NCBI RefSeq assembly: GCF_024707525.1
Contig: NZ_CP062231.1
Location: 2,294,001 to 2,358,000 of the forward strand
Reading direction: 5' to 3'
Length of the DNA: 64,000 nt
Origin: Rhizobium sp. TH2
GTDB lineage: Bacteria > Pseudomonadota > Alphaproteobacteria > Rhizobiales > Rhizobiaceae
Below, one piece after another: positions 1 to 9,100 of the stretch. Both the position numbers and the translations under genes were made by a program. Each line of letters opens with the position of its first letter. Position 1 is the stretch's first letter. The notes under the pieces are model-generated. The model saw only the letters and a program-made list of their open reading frames with translations, was not told where the DNA came from and did no database searches.

Positions 1-654
1 GGCGATATTGCTGGCGCCGCTGAGAACACCGACCAACAAGATGTTGGAGAGCGCCCAGACCACGATGAACGATATCACCGAGCGGTAGGTCAATGCCTCC
101 AGCGGCCCAAGCCGAGGTGCGTAAGCCGCCGAGCGCATTTGGCGCGTTCCGGACAACGGCAAGGCAAAGCGGCATACAGCACCAACTGTCGCCGAGACCA
201 CGCCCGAAGCGCCGATCAGGACCGACATTTCGAAGCCCGTCAGAACGCCCTGGAAGAAGGCGCTCGCCACGGCGGAGACGATCCACAACGCGACGAAACG
301 AAAAGCGCCGATGCGCACGGCGAGAGGCGTCGCGAAGGCCACGAGCCATATGCAATTGAAGATCAGATGCAACCAGCCGCCGTGGAGCAGCGAATAGGTC
401 ACAGGGCCGCCGAAATAGCCGAGATAATCCTGTTCGCTCAACGGATGGAGATAGCGGGCGGAGATGAAAGCGGCGTGGTAGATTACCGTCTGATCCTGTT
501 CGGTCGTCAGCAAATAGGTGCGGACCAGATGGATCGCGAACATCAGCGCCACAAGAACGATAAGGACGGCCGGAATGTTGAAGATGGGCTCGCGCGGCGG
601 ACTCCAATCGTTCGCCGGCTCAGGACCTCTATTTTCTTCAAGTGTCAATCGCAC
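1..654 (-). CDS. Rhomboid family intramembrane serine protease (C-terminus cut by window edge)
   Basis: Polytopic membrane protease that cleaves transmembrane substrates inside the bilayer. The minus-strand frame is open from a GTG at 654 to base 1, giving 218 residues. After a short cytosolic N-terminus comes a first membrane helix (about residues 27-48). The L1-loop/TM2 region carries the rhomboid signature HGGWLHLIFN (about 91-100), and the nucleophile motif GASG has its serine near residue 150. The catalytic histidine of the last helix would lie just beyond the left edge, so the active site is only half visible. The GTG start is chosen because no ATG lies upstream in frame; a TTG two codons later is an alternative. 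It is divergent from the PAS gene at 972. Confidence 0.85.
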   Translation of the reverse strand, partial: MRLTLEENRGPEPANDWSPPREPIFNIPAVLIVLVALMFAIHLVRTYLLTTEQDQTVIYHAAFISARYLHPLSEQDYLGYFGGPVTYSLLHGGWLHLIFNCIWLVAFATPLAVRIGAFRFVALWIVSAVASAFFQGVLTGFEMSVLIGASGVVSATVGAVCRFALPLSGTRQMRSAAYAPRLGPLEALTYRSVISFIVVWALSNILLVGVLSGASNIA

Positions 655-971
655 GGCCTCTCAATCCACCAGCCATGCCGTCATAGCAGCAAAAAAAATG
701 CCGTCCAGCAAATGATTTGCGGGACGGCACGATCGACGAAATGGAGGTCTGACCGGTTTTAGTTGGTGCTGAAGGGACGACCCTTCCTATGGATTGTTTT
801 TGCCATTTTCCTGGCTGGATCTCAATCGAAACCAAAAATTAACCTTAACGCTCGCTACCCGTGGGGAACCCTATCCGCTTGGCATGGATTTCGCTCATTG
901 AGTGTGAAGCTCGTCGGAAATCGCCATAATCGGCGAGAGTATGCTGGCCCAAGAAGAATAGGAAAAAGCCA
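655..971. other. Divergent intergenic region, rhomboid / PAS gene
   Basis: 317 bases between two divergently transcribed genes, expected to hold both promoters. A reading frame runs through it on the plus strand, but it has no ribosome site and no recognisable protein. No clear operator or hairpin was seen. Confidence 0.5.
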
Positions 972-1589
972 ATGCGCCATAGAACGACCGAAGCGGTTTT
1001 CGACTATTTCAATCACTTACGGGCCGGCAGAGCCGCTCCCATGCGCACGGAGATCGATCCGGCCGCCCTCAAGACGGTGCTGCCGGATCTTTTCATCCTC
1101 GAACGCGGCCGCGACGGCATCGTCCGATTCCGGCTTGCCGGGACGCGGGTGTGTTTCATTCTGGGGCAGGAAGTTCGCAATCGGGAATTCGCCGAGGCGT
1201 GGGAGCCCAGCGCGCGCCACAAGATCAAGCTCGCTGCCGACACCGTCCTCGCCAACCAGAATGCATTGGAAATCGCCGTCGAGACCGCAGCCGACGACGA
1301 GGAGAGTTTCGCGCTCGAAATGCTTCTGCTGCCGCTCTATTCGCAGAAAGACAGGTGCGACCGGATTTTCGGTTCGCTGGTTGCGATCGAGCCGGGCCTG
1401 ACGATCGAGCCCTACCCTCGCCTGCTGCTTCCATCCGACCTCGCCTTCGTGCCGGTCGATGCGGGCGTCAGCGGCAAGCGTCCATATCTCGTCGATCGCG
1501 AGCCGCAGACCGTGGTCGCCTCCGGTTTCGGCGGCCTCGTCAACCGGATTACCCATCTCAGGGTATTTGAAGGCGGCAAGCGGAACTGA
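972..1589 (+). CDS. PAS domain-containing protein (PAS_5-like)
   Basis: A 205-residue soluble protein of the single-PAS type common in Rhizobiales (PF07310-like). The N-terminal part (VFDYFNHLRAG, then FILERG and RFRLAGT) has the pattern of these stand-alone PAS proteins, in which the PAS fold fills most of the chain and no output domain is attached. The ATG at 972 follows an AGGAAA ribosome site; the in-frame ATG a little upstream runs into a stop, which fixes the start. The ligand and partner are unknown. It is divergent from the rhomboid protease, an arrangement I recall from other rhizobia. The family call is good; function is not assigned. Confidence 0.8.
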   Translation: MRHRTTEAVFDYFNHLRAGRAAPMRTEIDPAALKTVLPDLFILERGRDGIVRFRLAGTRVCFILGQEVRNREFAEAWEPSARHKIKLAADTVLANQNALEIAVETAADDEESFALEMLLLPLYSQKDRCDRIFGSLVAIEPGLTIEPYPRLLLPSDLAFVPVDAGVSGKRPYLVDREPQTVVASGFGGLVNRITHLRVFEGGKRN

Positions 1590-1700
1590 CGGAAAATCGC
1601 CTGACAGATCGTCGCGGCAGCCGTCCAACCATTTGAAACCGCCATGGAAACACCCTATTGTCGGAAAGGATCATATCCGGTCCCGGCAAGGAGTGCGGTC

Positions 1701-2912
1701 ATGGCGGTTTTCGATGTGGCGGTCGCGGGTGGTGGGCTTGCGGGGCAGATCGCGGCGCTCGCCTTTGCCAGAAACGGTTTTTCGACCGTGCTGATCGCAC
1801 CGGACGACGGACGGACGGACCAGCGCACGACGGCGCTGATGGACCATTCCCTGGGTTTCCTGACCTCGCTCGGTATATGGGACAGGGTGAGGCCTGAGGC
1901 TGCCGCGCTTTCCACCATGCAGATTATCGATGCCACCGAGCGCTTGCTGCATGCGCCGCCGGTGACCTTCAGGGCGTCCGAGATCGGGCTCGAGGCCTTC
2001 GGCTACAACATTCCCAACGCGCCGTTCCTCGCGATCCTGAGCGCGGCGCTTGGCGAACTGCCGAATGTCACGATGCTCACGACAAGCGTCGAGCGCGCCG
2101 ATCTCTCCAGCGAGCTCGCGATGCTGCATCTGGCCGACGGTACCGACGTCGCGGCCGGGCTGGTGATCGCCGCCGATGGGCGCAAGTCGCTGATCCGCGA
2201 TGCGGCTGGCATCGATGCCAAGAGCCACGCCTATCCGCAGACGGCTGTGGTGCTGAATTTCGCCCATGACCGGCCGCATCACAATGTCTCGACCGAATTC
2301 CATACGAGGACCGGCCCCTTCACCCAGGTGCCGCTGCCGGGTCAGCGCTCCAGCCTGGTCTGGGTGGTGAAGCCGGAAGAGGCGGTCGAAATTCTGCAAC
2401 TGCCGGCCGACGTGCTCAACCGCCGTGTCGAGGACCGGATGCAATCGATTCTCGGCAGGGTGACGGTGGAAGGCGGCGCTCAGGCGTGGCCGCTGTCGGC
2501 CGCCACCGCCACGCGCTTCGGCAAAGGCCAAGTGGCGCTGATCGGGGAAGCGGCGCATGTGTTTCCGCCGATCGGCGCGCAGGGGCTGAATCTCAGCCTG
2601 CGCGATATCGAAAGCGCGCTGGAGCTTGCGCTCGTTGCGCGCAAGACCGGCGCCAGGCTCGCCATCGGCGATGCCTATGATCGCAAGCGCAGGGCCGATA
2701 TCTGGAGCCGCACGGCAGCCATCGACCTGCTCAACCGTTCGCTGCTCTCGGGCTTCCTGCCGGTGCAGATGCTGCGCGCCGTCGGCATGCACATGCTGTC
2801 GGCCGTCCCGCCGCTCAGATATCTCGCCATGCACGAGGGCGTAGCACCGGGCCGCGGCTTCAGTTCATTTCCCGATTTCCTACGGAAAGAGATCCGCCGG
2901 AAGCATGCCTGA
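1701..2912 (+). CDS. UbiH/UbiF-type FAD-dependent hydroxylase
   Basis: Class A flavoprotein monooxygenase of the ubiquinone-biosynthesis type, 403 residues, which would hydroxylate a polyprenyl-phenol ring using NAD(P)H and oxygen. The N-terminal dinucleotide fold has AVAGGGLAGQIAAL (about 5-18). The C-terminal FAD motif is LIGEAAHVFPPIGAQGLNLS (about 279-298), in which the usual GDAAH reads GEAAH. An in-frame ATG exists 57 bases upstream, but AAGGAG sits just before 1701, so 1701 is taken as the start. The 3' end overlaps the convergent AEC transporter gene by 33 bases. Which ring position it hydroxylates cannot be decided here. Confidence 0.85.
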   Translation: MAVFDVAVAGGGLAGQIAALAFARNGFSTVLIAPDDGRTDQRTTALMDHSLGFLTSLGIWDRVRPEAAALSTMQIIDATERLLHAPPVTFRASEIGLEAFGYNIPNAPFLAILSAALGELPNVTMLTTSVERADLSSELAMLHLADGTDVAAGLVIAADGRKSLIRDAAGIDAKSHAYPQTAVVLNFAHDRPHHNVSTEFHTRTGPFTQVPLPGQRSSLVWVVKPEEAVEILQLPADVLNRRVEDRMQSILGRVTVEGGAQAWPLSAATATRFGKGQVALIGEAAHVFPPIGAQGLNLSLRDIESALELALVARKTGARLAIGDAYDRKRRADIWSRTAAIDLLNRSLLSGFLPVQMLRAVGMHMLSAVPPLRYLAMHEGVAPGRGFSSFPDFLRKEIRRKHA

Positions 2913-3842
2913 CTTGATCAGGTAGAGCAGTGCTGAAACGGTGACGACCGAGAGCACCGTGGTGATCAGCACCGTCGCCGACGCCCTCTCCTGCCAGACG
3001 CCATATTGCTGGGCGATGACGAAGACATTGGTGGCGGTCGGCAGCGCCGAGAGCAGCAGCGCGGTGGCGACCCAGATGGGCGGGTAGTTTCCCGTGAGGC
3101 TGAGATAGACATACATCAGCGCCGGCAGCACGATCAGCTTGGCCGGCACGATATAAGGGATTTCCGCCGGCACGCGCTTCAAAGGCCTCAGCGCCAACGT
3201 CACACCCATGGCAAACAGCGCGCAGGGTGCGGCGGCCTGCGCGAGGTTGTCGATCATCGTCTGGGCGAAGACGGGCGGTGTGAAGCCGGTTGCGGCGGCC
3301 AGGAAGCCGACGAACGTCGCTATGATGAAAGGGTGTGTAGCGATCTTGACCACCACGTCACGCGCCAACACCAGCGGCGTGCGCTTGTCCTTGCCGTCGA
3401 AGGCCATGAAGGCGGGCGCCACCGAGAAGTGCACGATGTTCTCGAAGGCGAAGATCAGCGCCAGCGGCAGGGCGGCCGCCTCGCCGAAAGCGGCCAGCGC
3501 GATGCCGGGGCCGAGATAGCCGATATTGCCATAAGCGCCGGCCAGGCCTTGCACCGTCGCTTCGCCGGTGGTGCTTCTGGTGCCGAGTTTTCCAAGCAGG
3601 AAGACGAGCGCGAAGATGGTGTAGGTCGCAGCCAGGCTGGTGGCGATGAAATCGAAGCGCGCCAGTTCCTCGAGCGGGGTCTTGCCGATGATCTTGAAGA
3701 ACAGAGCCGGCAGCGCGATGTAGATGATGAAGATATTGAGCCAACCGAGCGCGGATTCATCGAGCTTGCGCCATTTGGCGGCCAGATAGCCGAGAAGGAT
3801 GAGGCCGAAGAAGGGCAGAACGAGTTGCGAGATTTCGGCCAT
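2880..3842 (-). CDS. AEC (auxin efflux carrier) family transporter
   Basis: Inner-membrane permease of 320 residues with about ten hydrophobic helices along its whole length, matching the membrane transport family PF03547. These carriers export or exchange small carboxylates; the substrate cannot be inferred here. Typical features are the N-terminal FGLILLGYLAAKW helix and the central YGNIGYLGPG segment before the second five-helix half, where conserved Asn and Gly residues line the transport path. The gene is convergent with and overlaps the end of the UbiH-like gene. It reads away from ccdA, with about 115 bases between them. Confidence 0.88.
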   Translation of the reverse strand: MAEISQLVLPFFGLILLGYLAAKWRKLDESALGWLNIFIIYIALPALFFKIIGKTPLEELARFDFIATSLAATYTIFALVFLLGKLGTRSTTGEATVQGLAGAYGNIGYLGPGIALAAFGEAAALPLALIFAFENIVHFSVAPAFMAFDGKDKRTPLVLARDVVVKIATHPFIIATFVGFLAAATGFTPPVFAQTMIDNLAQAAAPCALFAMGVTLALRPLKRVPAEIPYIVPAKLIVLPALMYVYLSLTGNYPPIWVATALLLSALPTATNVFVIAQQYGVWQERASATVLITTVLSVVTVSALLYLIKSGMLPADLFP

Positions 3843-3957
3843 GCGCTGGGGGTAGTCCTCTATCTATCGGTTTTGCCGATTTAGACGGAGGAGAAACGCC
3901 CCACAAGCGCGCAAGGTCCCCAATGCGTTCGCATAAGACTAATTATTGAACGCTTGA

Positions 3958-4722
3958 TCAACCGATTTTCATGAGCACCGGGAAGGTCTGCTGGAACCAG
4001 GCCGAGATATCGCCGACATAGCCGAAAATGAAGGCGAGCCCCGTGAGGATGAGCAGCACGCCGATGATCTTCTCCATCAGCCCGAGATGGCGGCGGAAGC
4101 GCACCAGGAATGCCATGAACAGGCCGGAGAATGCCGCGGCCAGCCAGAAGGGCACGGCAAGGCCGAGCGAATAGACGCCGAGCAGGGAAGCACCCTGCCC
4201 CACGGTCTGCTGCGACGCCGCGACCGCCAGGATGGCGCCGAGGATCGGGCCGATGCAGGGTGTCCAGCCAAAGGCGAAGGCGAGGCCCATGACATAGGCG
4301 CCGGTCAGCGTCGCGGGCTCGCCGCCCGTTTGGAAACGCGCCTCGCGCGACAGGAACGGGATCTTGAGCAGGCCGAGAAAGTTCAGGCCCATCAGGATGA
4401 TGATCACGCCGCCGACCTGGGCGAGGATATCGAGATGGGTGCGCAGCATCATGCCGATCGAGGTCGCGGACGCGCCGAGTGCGACGAAGACGGTGGCAAA
4501 GCCGAGCGTGAAGAACAGGGATGCGAAAAGCACCGCCTTGCGCGAGGCCGCACCCGGCCCGCCCGCGAGATGCGGATGGCGGAACTCCTCGACCGAAACA
4601 CCCGCCATGTAGCAGAGATAGGGCGGCACCAGGGGCAGGACGCAAGGGGACAAGAACGACAGCGCGCCGGCGCCGAGCGCGCTCAGATATGACACTTCGG
4701 CTACGGCCAACCCATTCTCCAT
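3958..4722 (-). CDS. ccdA: Cytochrome c biogenesis protein CcdA
   Basis: Six-helix membrane protein of 254 residues that passes electrons from cytosolic thioredoxin across the inner membrane to periplasmic thiol pathways used for haem-apocytochrome ligation. The redox cysteines are visible in LSPCVLPLVPPY (about 23-34) and in WTPCIGPILGA in the second half; these two motifs are diagnostic. The length is normal for the short CcdA form, with no DsbD-like periplasmic domains. The frame also contains a signal-free N-terminus followed at once by the first helix, as expected. It stands alone: downstream lies the AEC gene, and upstream, in the opposite orientation, tRNA-Lys. Confidence 0.9.
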   Translation of the reverse strand: MENGLAVAEVSYLSALGAGALSFLSPCVLPLVPPYLCYMAGVSVEEFRHPHLAGGPGAASRKAVLFASLFFTLGFATVFVALGASATSIGMMLRTHLDILAQVGGVIIILMGLNFLGLLKIPFLSREARFQTGGEPATLTGAYVMGLAFAFGWTPCIGPILGAILAVAASQQTVGQGASLLGVYSLGLAVPFWLAAAFSGLFMAFLVRFRRHLGLMEKIIGVLLILTGLAFIFGYVGDISAWFQQTFPVLMKIG

Positions 4723-4833
4723 TCGCCCTGAATTTCGCCGCTTTGTTTAATCAAGGCCGGGTGGCCGCGCCAGTCACCTTTTGTTGAGCGGCGGTTTTGC
4801 CGCATTTTCCTGATTAGACACGCGTTTTCAGGG

Positions 4834-4862
4834 TTGACCGGCAAAAGCCCGATACACTATGT
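4834..4862 (+). promoter_or_regulatory. Predicted promoter of tRNA-Lys
   Basis: TTGACC at 4834-4839 and CTATGT at 4857-4862 are separated by 17 bases, a close match to the alphaproteobacterial housekeeping consensus CTTGAC-N17-CTATAT. Transcription would begin around 4869, leaving a leader of about 40 bases before the tRNA. Confidence 0.6.
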
Positions 4863-4907
4863 ATCGCCACACTTCCCTGGGCCGCATCGCGCGTTCGCCC
4901 CGCTTGG

Positions 4908-4983
4908 GAGAGCGTAGCTCAGCTGGTAGAGCAACTGACTTTTAATCAGTAGGTCATGGGTTCGAATCCCATCGCTCTCACCA
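4908..4983 (+). tRNA. tRNA-Lys (TTT anticodon)
   Basis: A 76-base tRNA including an encoded CCA. The acceptor stem GAGAGCG pairs with CGCTCTC, the D-arm contains AGCTCAGCTGGTAGAGC, the anticodon loop is CTTTTAA with anticodon TTT, and the T-arm contains GGTTCGAATCC. It reads lysine codons AAA/AAG. A gene-poor AT-rich stretch follows its 3' end, as often seen where elements have integrated at tRNA genes, but I found no second copy of the tRNA 3' end in the window. Confidence 0.97.
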
Positions 4984-6125
4984 TAAAATCAACGGTTGTC
5001 TCTATTTAAATGCCCGTAGAGTCCGGTCGGCAAGCAAATGGCTAGCAGGCGGATATGCCTTTCGCACAGGAATCATGATCGTCTCCCAAGCCGCGCGATA
5101 AGCGACCAGAATTGGCCGGCCACTGACCTTCGAAAAAAACGCATTCCGTTTCCACTCGCTGATCTGGTCTCACCTTCCACGAAGATGACTCGATACTAAA
5201 CCGGCGCGCAGTGCCTTCATACAGGCGCGAAAGACGCCCGAGATGAGATGTATAGCGGCCGCCTCGGGGAGTGGGTCGCGCGTCAAGTTGGGAGCAGGCA
5301 TTTAAGTTCAAGGAAACCGCTATCCCATCAGACCCGCCAATATTCTCGCTTGGGTGGCGTGAAGCCAACTTGCTTAATCTTAATTCGTCCAAGCAAACTG
5401 AAGTTTTCACCGTCTTGGTAAAATCAAATGATGCGAAGTCGCACAATCTACAAATAATGCAAAGCATACGTTCAATCTAGCTGTGTTCTGCCATCTGAAT
5501 AGACTGCAAGATTCAATCTCCGATTGCTATCCTCTTTCCAAGGCAGCGCAGTAAAAATAAGTGATAGTAATAAAAGGATCGAAAAACCGTGAAATCTTTT
5601 GGTAAAAAAAACGTTAATCTCATCTATTGATTCAAATAGAAATAGGAGTATTGTTTTATGTTCTTGCCATTTGGGAGTGGAGTGTAGTTGCGTGGCACCG
5701 CATGAAGCAATTTACGAGAGTAACGTAGAAAGACCACACTGAGGCTGAGCTGTCCCTGCGCTCATCTCAAGTTGCTTCGCATGGGAATTAGGAAACATTT
5801 CTAGCACCTTACGGCCGGCCGGACTGACACGTCTATGGCCGGGGGGCTTTCTGTTTCCTGAAAACACGGAAATACACACGACCGTTCCCAAAGGGCGAAA
5901 TTGTTCGATCATGCTCTGGGAGGAGAAATGGTCTGTTTGAACGGAGGCGCAATTCCCCAGCGAGCCGAAACCGGCGTCCGCAGGGCCAGATGCCAGTCGT
6001 CTCCGATGAATTCAGGCCAGTGGATCCCGGAATAGCTTTAACAACGATGGGAACGGAAACGCTCTCAGTAGACAACGTCTGTGCGCAAAAAGCATACGGA
6101 CTCAACAACTTCATGGGAGGATACA
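4984..6125. other. Gene-poor, AT-rich interval after tRNA-Lys
   Basis: About 1.1 kb with no gene I can support. Base composition falls clearly between roughly 5390 and 5680 compared with the surrounding GC-rich DNA. Frames of 66-141 codons exist on both strands (for example 5042-5467 minus), but they lack ribosome sites, recognisable domains and rhizobial codon preference. The last part must contain the promoter of the giant repeat-protein gene; a good ribosome site, GGGAGG, lies at 6115-6120. Confidence 0.5.
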
Positions 6126-9100
6126 ATGGTCGACATCAACCTTACCGCAGCCGGCGCGTCCACGACCATCAACGGCGCAATATTTTTCGATTCCGCGAAT
6201 ATCGGATCTGGAACGGGCAACTACAATACAATCCTTGCCATTGGCGATAACGACGGCAACGAAACAGGTTTCACAACGGATGATACACCGCCGATCGACG
6301 GCTCCAACGGGGACATCGACCATTCCAAGACCCACACGGTTCTGCTGTCCACGGTTCCGGTCATCATTGTCAACGGCGTCCAGTATTACGAGTTTCGCGT
6401 CGATCTCAATGAGGCCAACAGCAATCCCAACGGGCAGATTTCGCTCGATACGTTCAAAATTTACTCTTCGACCAACGGCGGTATCCAGGACCTGGCGACG
6501 CTCCAGACGCAGACGGTCGCATATGACATGGACGCCGGCGGTGACAAGACGCTGCTGCTGAGCGAGGTTTCCACCGGCAGCGGCACAGATGACTACGCGG
6601 TGCTGGTCCCGGTGTCGAGTTTCGCAGGCGCCGATCCCGCGACGACCTACATGTATCTCCAGGTCGGGATGGGCTTCAAGGGCGGCGACTATGCTGCGCA
6701 GAGCGGCTTCGAAGAGTGGAATCTTCAGTCGGCCGGCAGCCTGACCGGGACGAAGTTCGAAGACCTCGACAATGATGGCATCAAGGATGCCGGCGAGCCC
6801 GGTATGGGCGGCGTCACCATCTTCATCGACACGGACAAGGACGGTGTGCTTGACGCAGGCGAGCGATCGACCGTCACCGACGCCAACGGCAACTATACCT
6901 TCTTTGGTGTTCCGCTTGGAACGTACCAGATCGATGAAGTGGTGCCTGCGGGTGCGACCCAGACAACCGGGGCCTTCGAAACGGTCACCGTCACGACCAT
7001 AGGCCAAACAGCCGTGGTCGATCCGATCGGCAACTTCGTGCCGCGTCCCGGCATCGAGCTGATCAAGACCGCCACGGCCGGCCAGATCGCCGACACCGCC
7101 GGCGAGGAACTCGATTACACCATCACCGTCCGGAACACCGGCAACATCGCCCTGACCAGCGTGCTGGTCACCGACAACAATGCCGATCCCGGCAGCGTCC
7201 TCTACGCCAGTGGCGACACCGATGGCGACAACAAGCTCGATGTCGGCGAGACCTGGACCTACAATGCCACCCACACCGTCACCCAGGCCGAACTCGACAA
7301 TAATGGCGGCGGCGACGGCGATATCGACAACATCGCCACGGTCACCACCCAGGAAGGCCCCACCGACAACGACGACGCCGTCGTGCCCGTCGACCAGAAT
7401 CCGGGCATCGAGCTGATCAAGACCGCCACCGCCGGCCAGATCGCCGACACCGCCGGCGAGGAACTCGATTACACCATCACCGTCAGGAACACCGGCAACA
7501 TCGCCCTGACCAGCGTGCTGGTCACCGACAACAATGCCGATCCCGGCAGCGTCCTCTACGCCAGTGGCGACACCGATGGCGACAACAAGCTCGATGTCGG
7601 CGAGACCTGGACCTACAATGCCACCCACACCGTCACCCAGGCCGAACTCGACAATAATGGCGGCGGCGACGGCGATATCGACAACATCGCCACGGTCACC
7701 ACCCAGGAAGGCCCCACCGACAATGACGACGCCGTCGTGCCCGTCGACCAGAATCCGGGCATCGAACTGATCAAGACCGCCACCGCCGGCCAGATCGCCG
7801 ACACCGCCGGCGAGGAACTCGATTACACCATCACCGTCCGGAACACCGGCAACATCGCCCTGACCAGCGTGCTGGTCACCGACAACAATGCCGATCCCGG
7901 CAGCGTCCTCTACGCCAGTGGCGACACCGATGGCGACAACAAGCTCGATGTCGGCGAGACCTGGACCTACAATGCCACCCACACCGTCACCCAGGCCGAA
8001 CTCGACAATAATGGTGGCGGCGACGGCGATATCGACAACATCGCCACGGTCACCACCCAGGAAGGCCCCACCGACAATGACGACGCCGTGGTGCCCGTCG
8101 ACCAGAATCCGGGCATCGAACTGATCAAGACCGCCACCGCCGGCCAGATCGCCGACACCGCCGGCGAGGAGCTCGATTACACCATCACCGTCCGGAACAC
8201 CGGCAACATCGCCCTGACCAGCGTGCTGGTCACCGACAACAATGCCGATCCCGGCAGCGTCCTCTACGCCAGTGGCGACACCGATGGCGACAACAAGCTC
8301 GATGTCGGCGAGACCTGGACCTACAATGCCACCCACACCGTCACCCAGGCCGAACTCGACAATAATGGCGGCGGCGACGGCGATATCGACAACATCGCCA
8401 CGGTCACCACCCAGGAAGGCCCCACCGACAATGACGACGCCGTCGTGCCCGTCGACCAGAATCCGGGCATCGAACTGATCAAGACCGCCACCGCCGGCCA
8501 GATCGCCGACACCGCCGGCGAGGAACTCGATTACACCATCACCGTCCGGAACACCGGCAACATCGCCCTGACCAGCGTGCTGGTCACCGACAACAATGCC
8601 GATCCCGGCAGCGTCCTCTACGCCAGTGGCGACACCGATGGCGACAACAAGCTCGATGTCGGCGAGACCTGGACCTACAATGCCACCCACACCGTCACCC
8701 AGGCCGAACTCGACAATAATGGTGGCGGCGACGGCGATATCGACAACATCGCCACGGTCACCACCCAGGAAGGCCCCACCGACAATGACGACGCCGTGGT
8801 GCCCGTCGACCAGAATCCGGGCATCGAACTGATCAAGACCGCCACCGCCGGCCAGATCGCCGACACCGCCGGCGAGGAGCTCGATTACACCATCACCGTC
8901 CGGAACACCGGCAACATCGCCCTGACCAGCGTGCTGGTCACCGACAACAATGCCGATCCCGGCAGCGTCCTCTACGCCAGTGGCGACACCGATGGCGACA
9001 ACAAGCTCGATGTCGGCGAGACCTGGACCTACAATGCCACCCACACCGTCACCCAGGCCGAACTCGACAATAATGGCGGCGGCGACGGCGATATCGACAA

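Noticed and set aside
139..762. 207-codon plus-strand frame
   Set aside because: It lies opposite the rhomboid gene, whose GASG and HGGW motifs are clear on the minus strand.
5042..5467. 141-codon minus-strand frame after tRNA-Lys as an integrase or cargo gene
   Set aside because: No ribosome site, no integrase motif (no Arg...His-x-x-Arg...Tyr pattern), composition Arg/Ser/Cys-rich.
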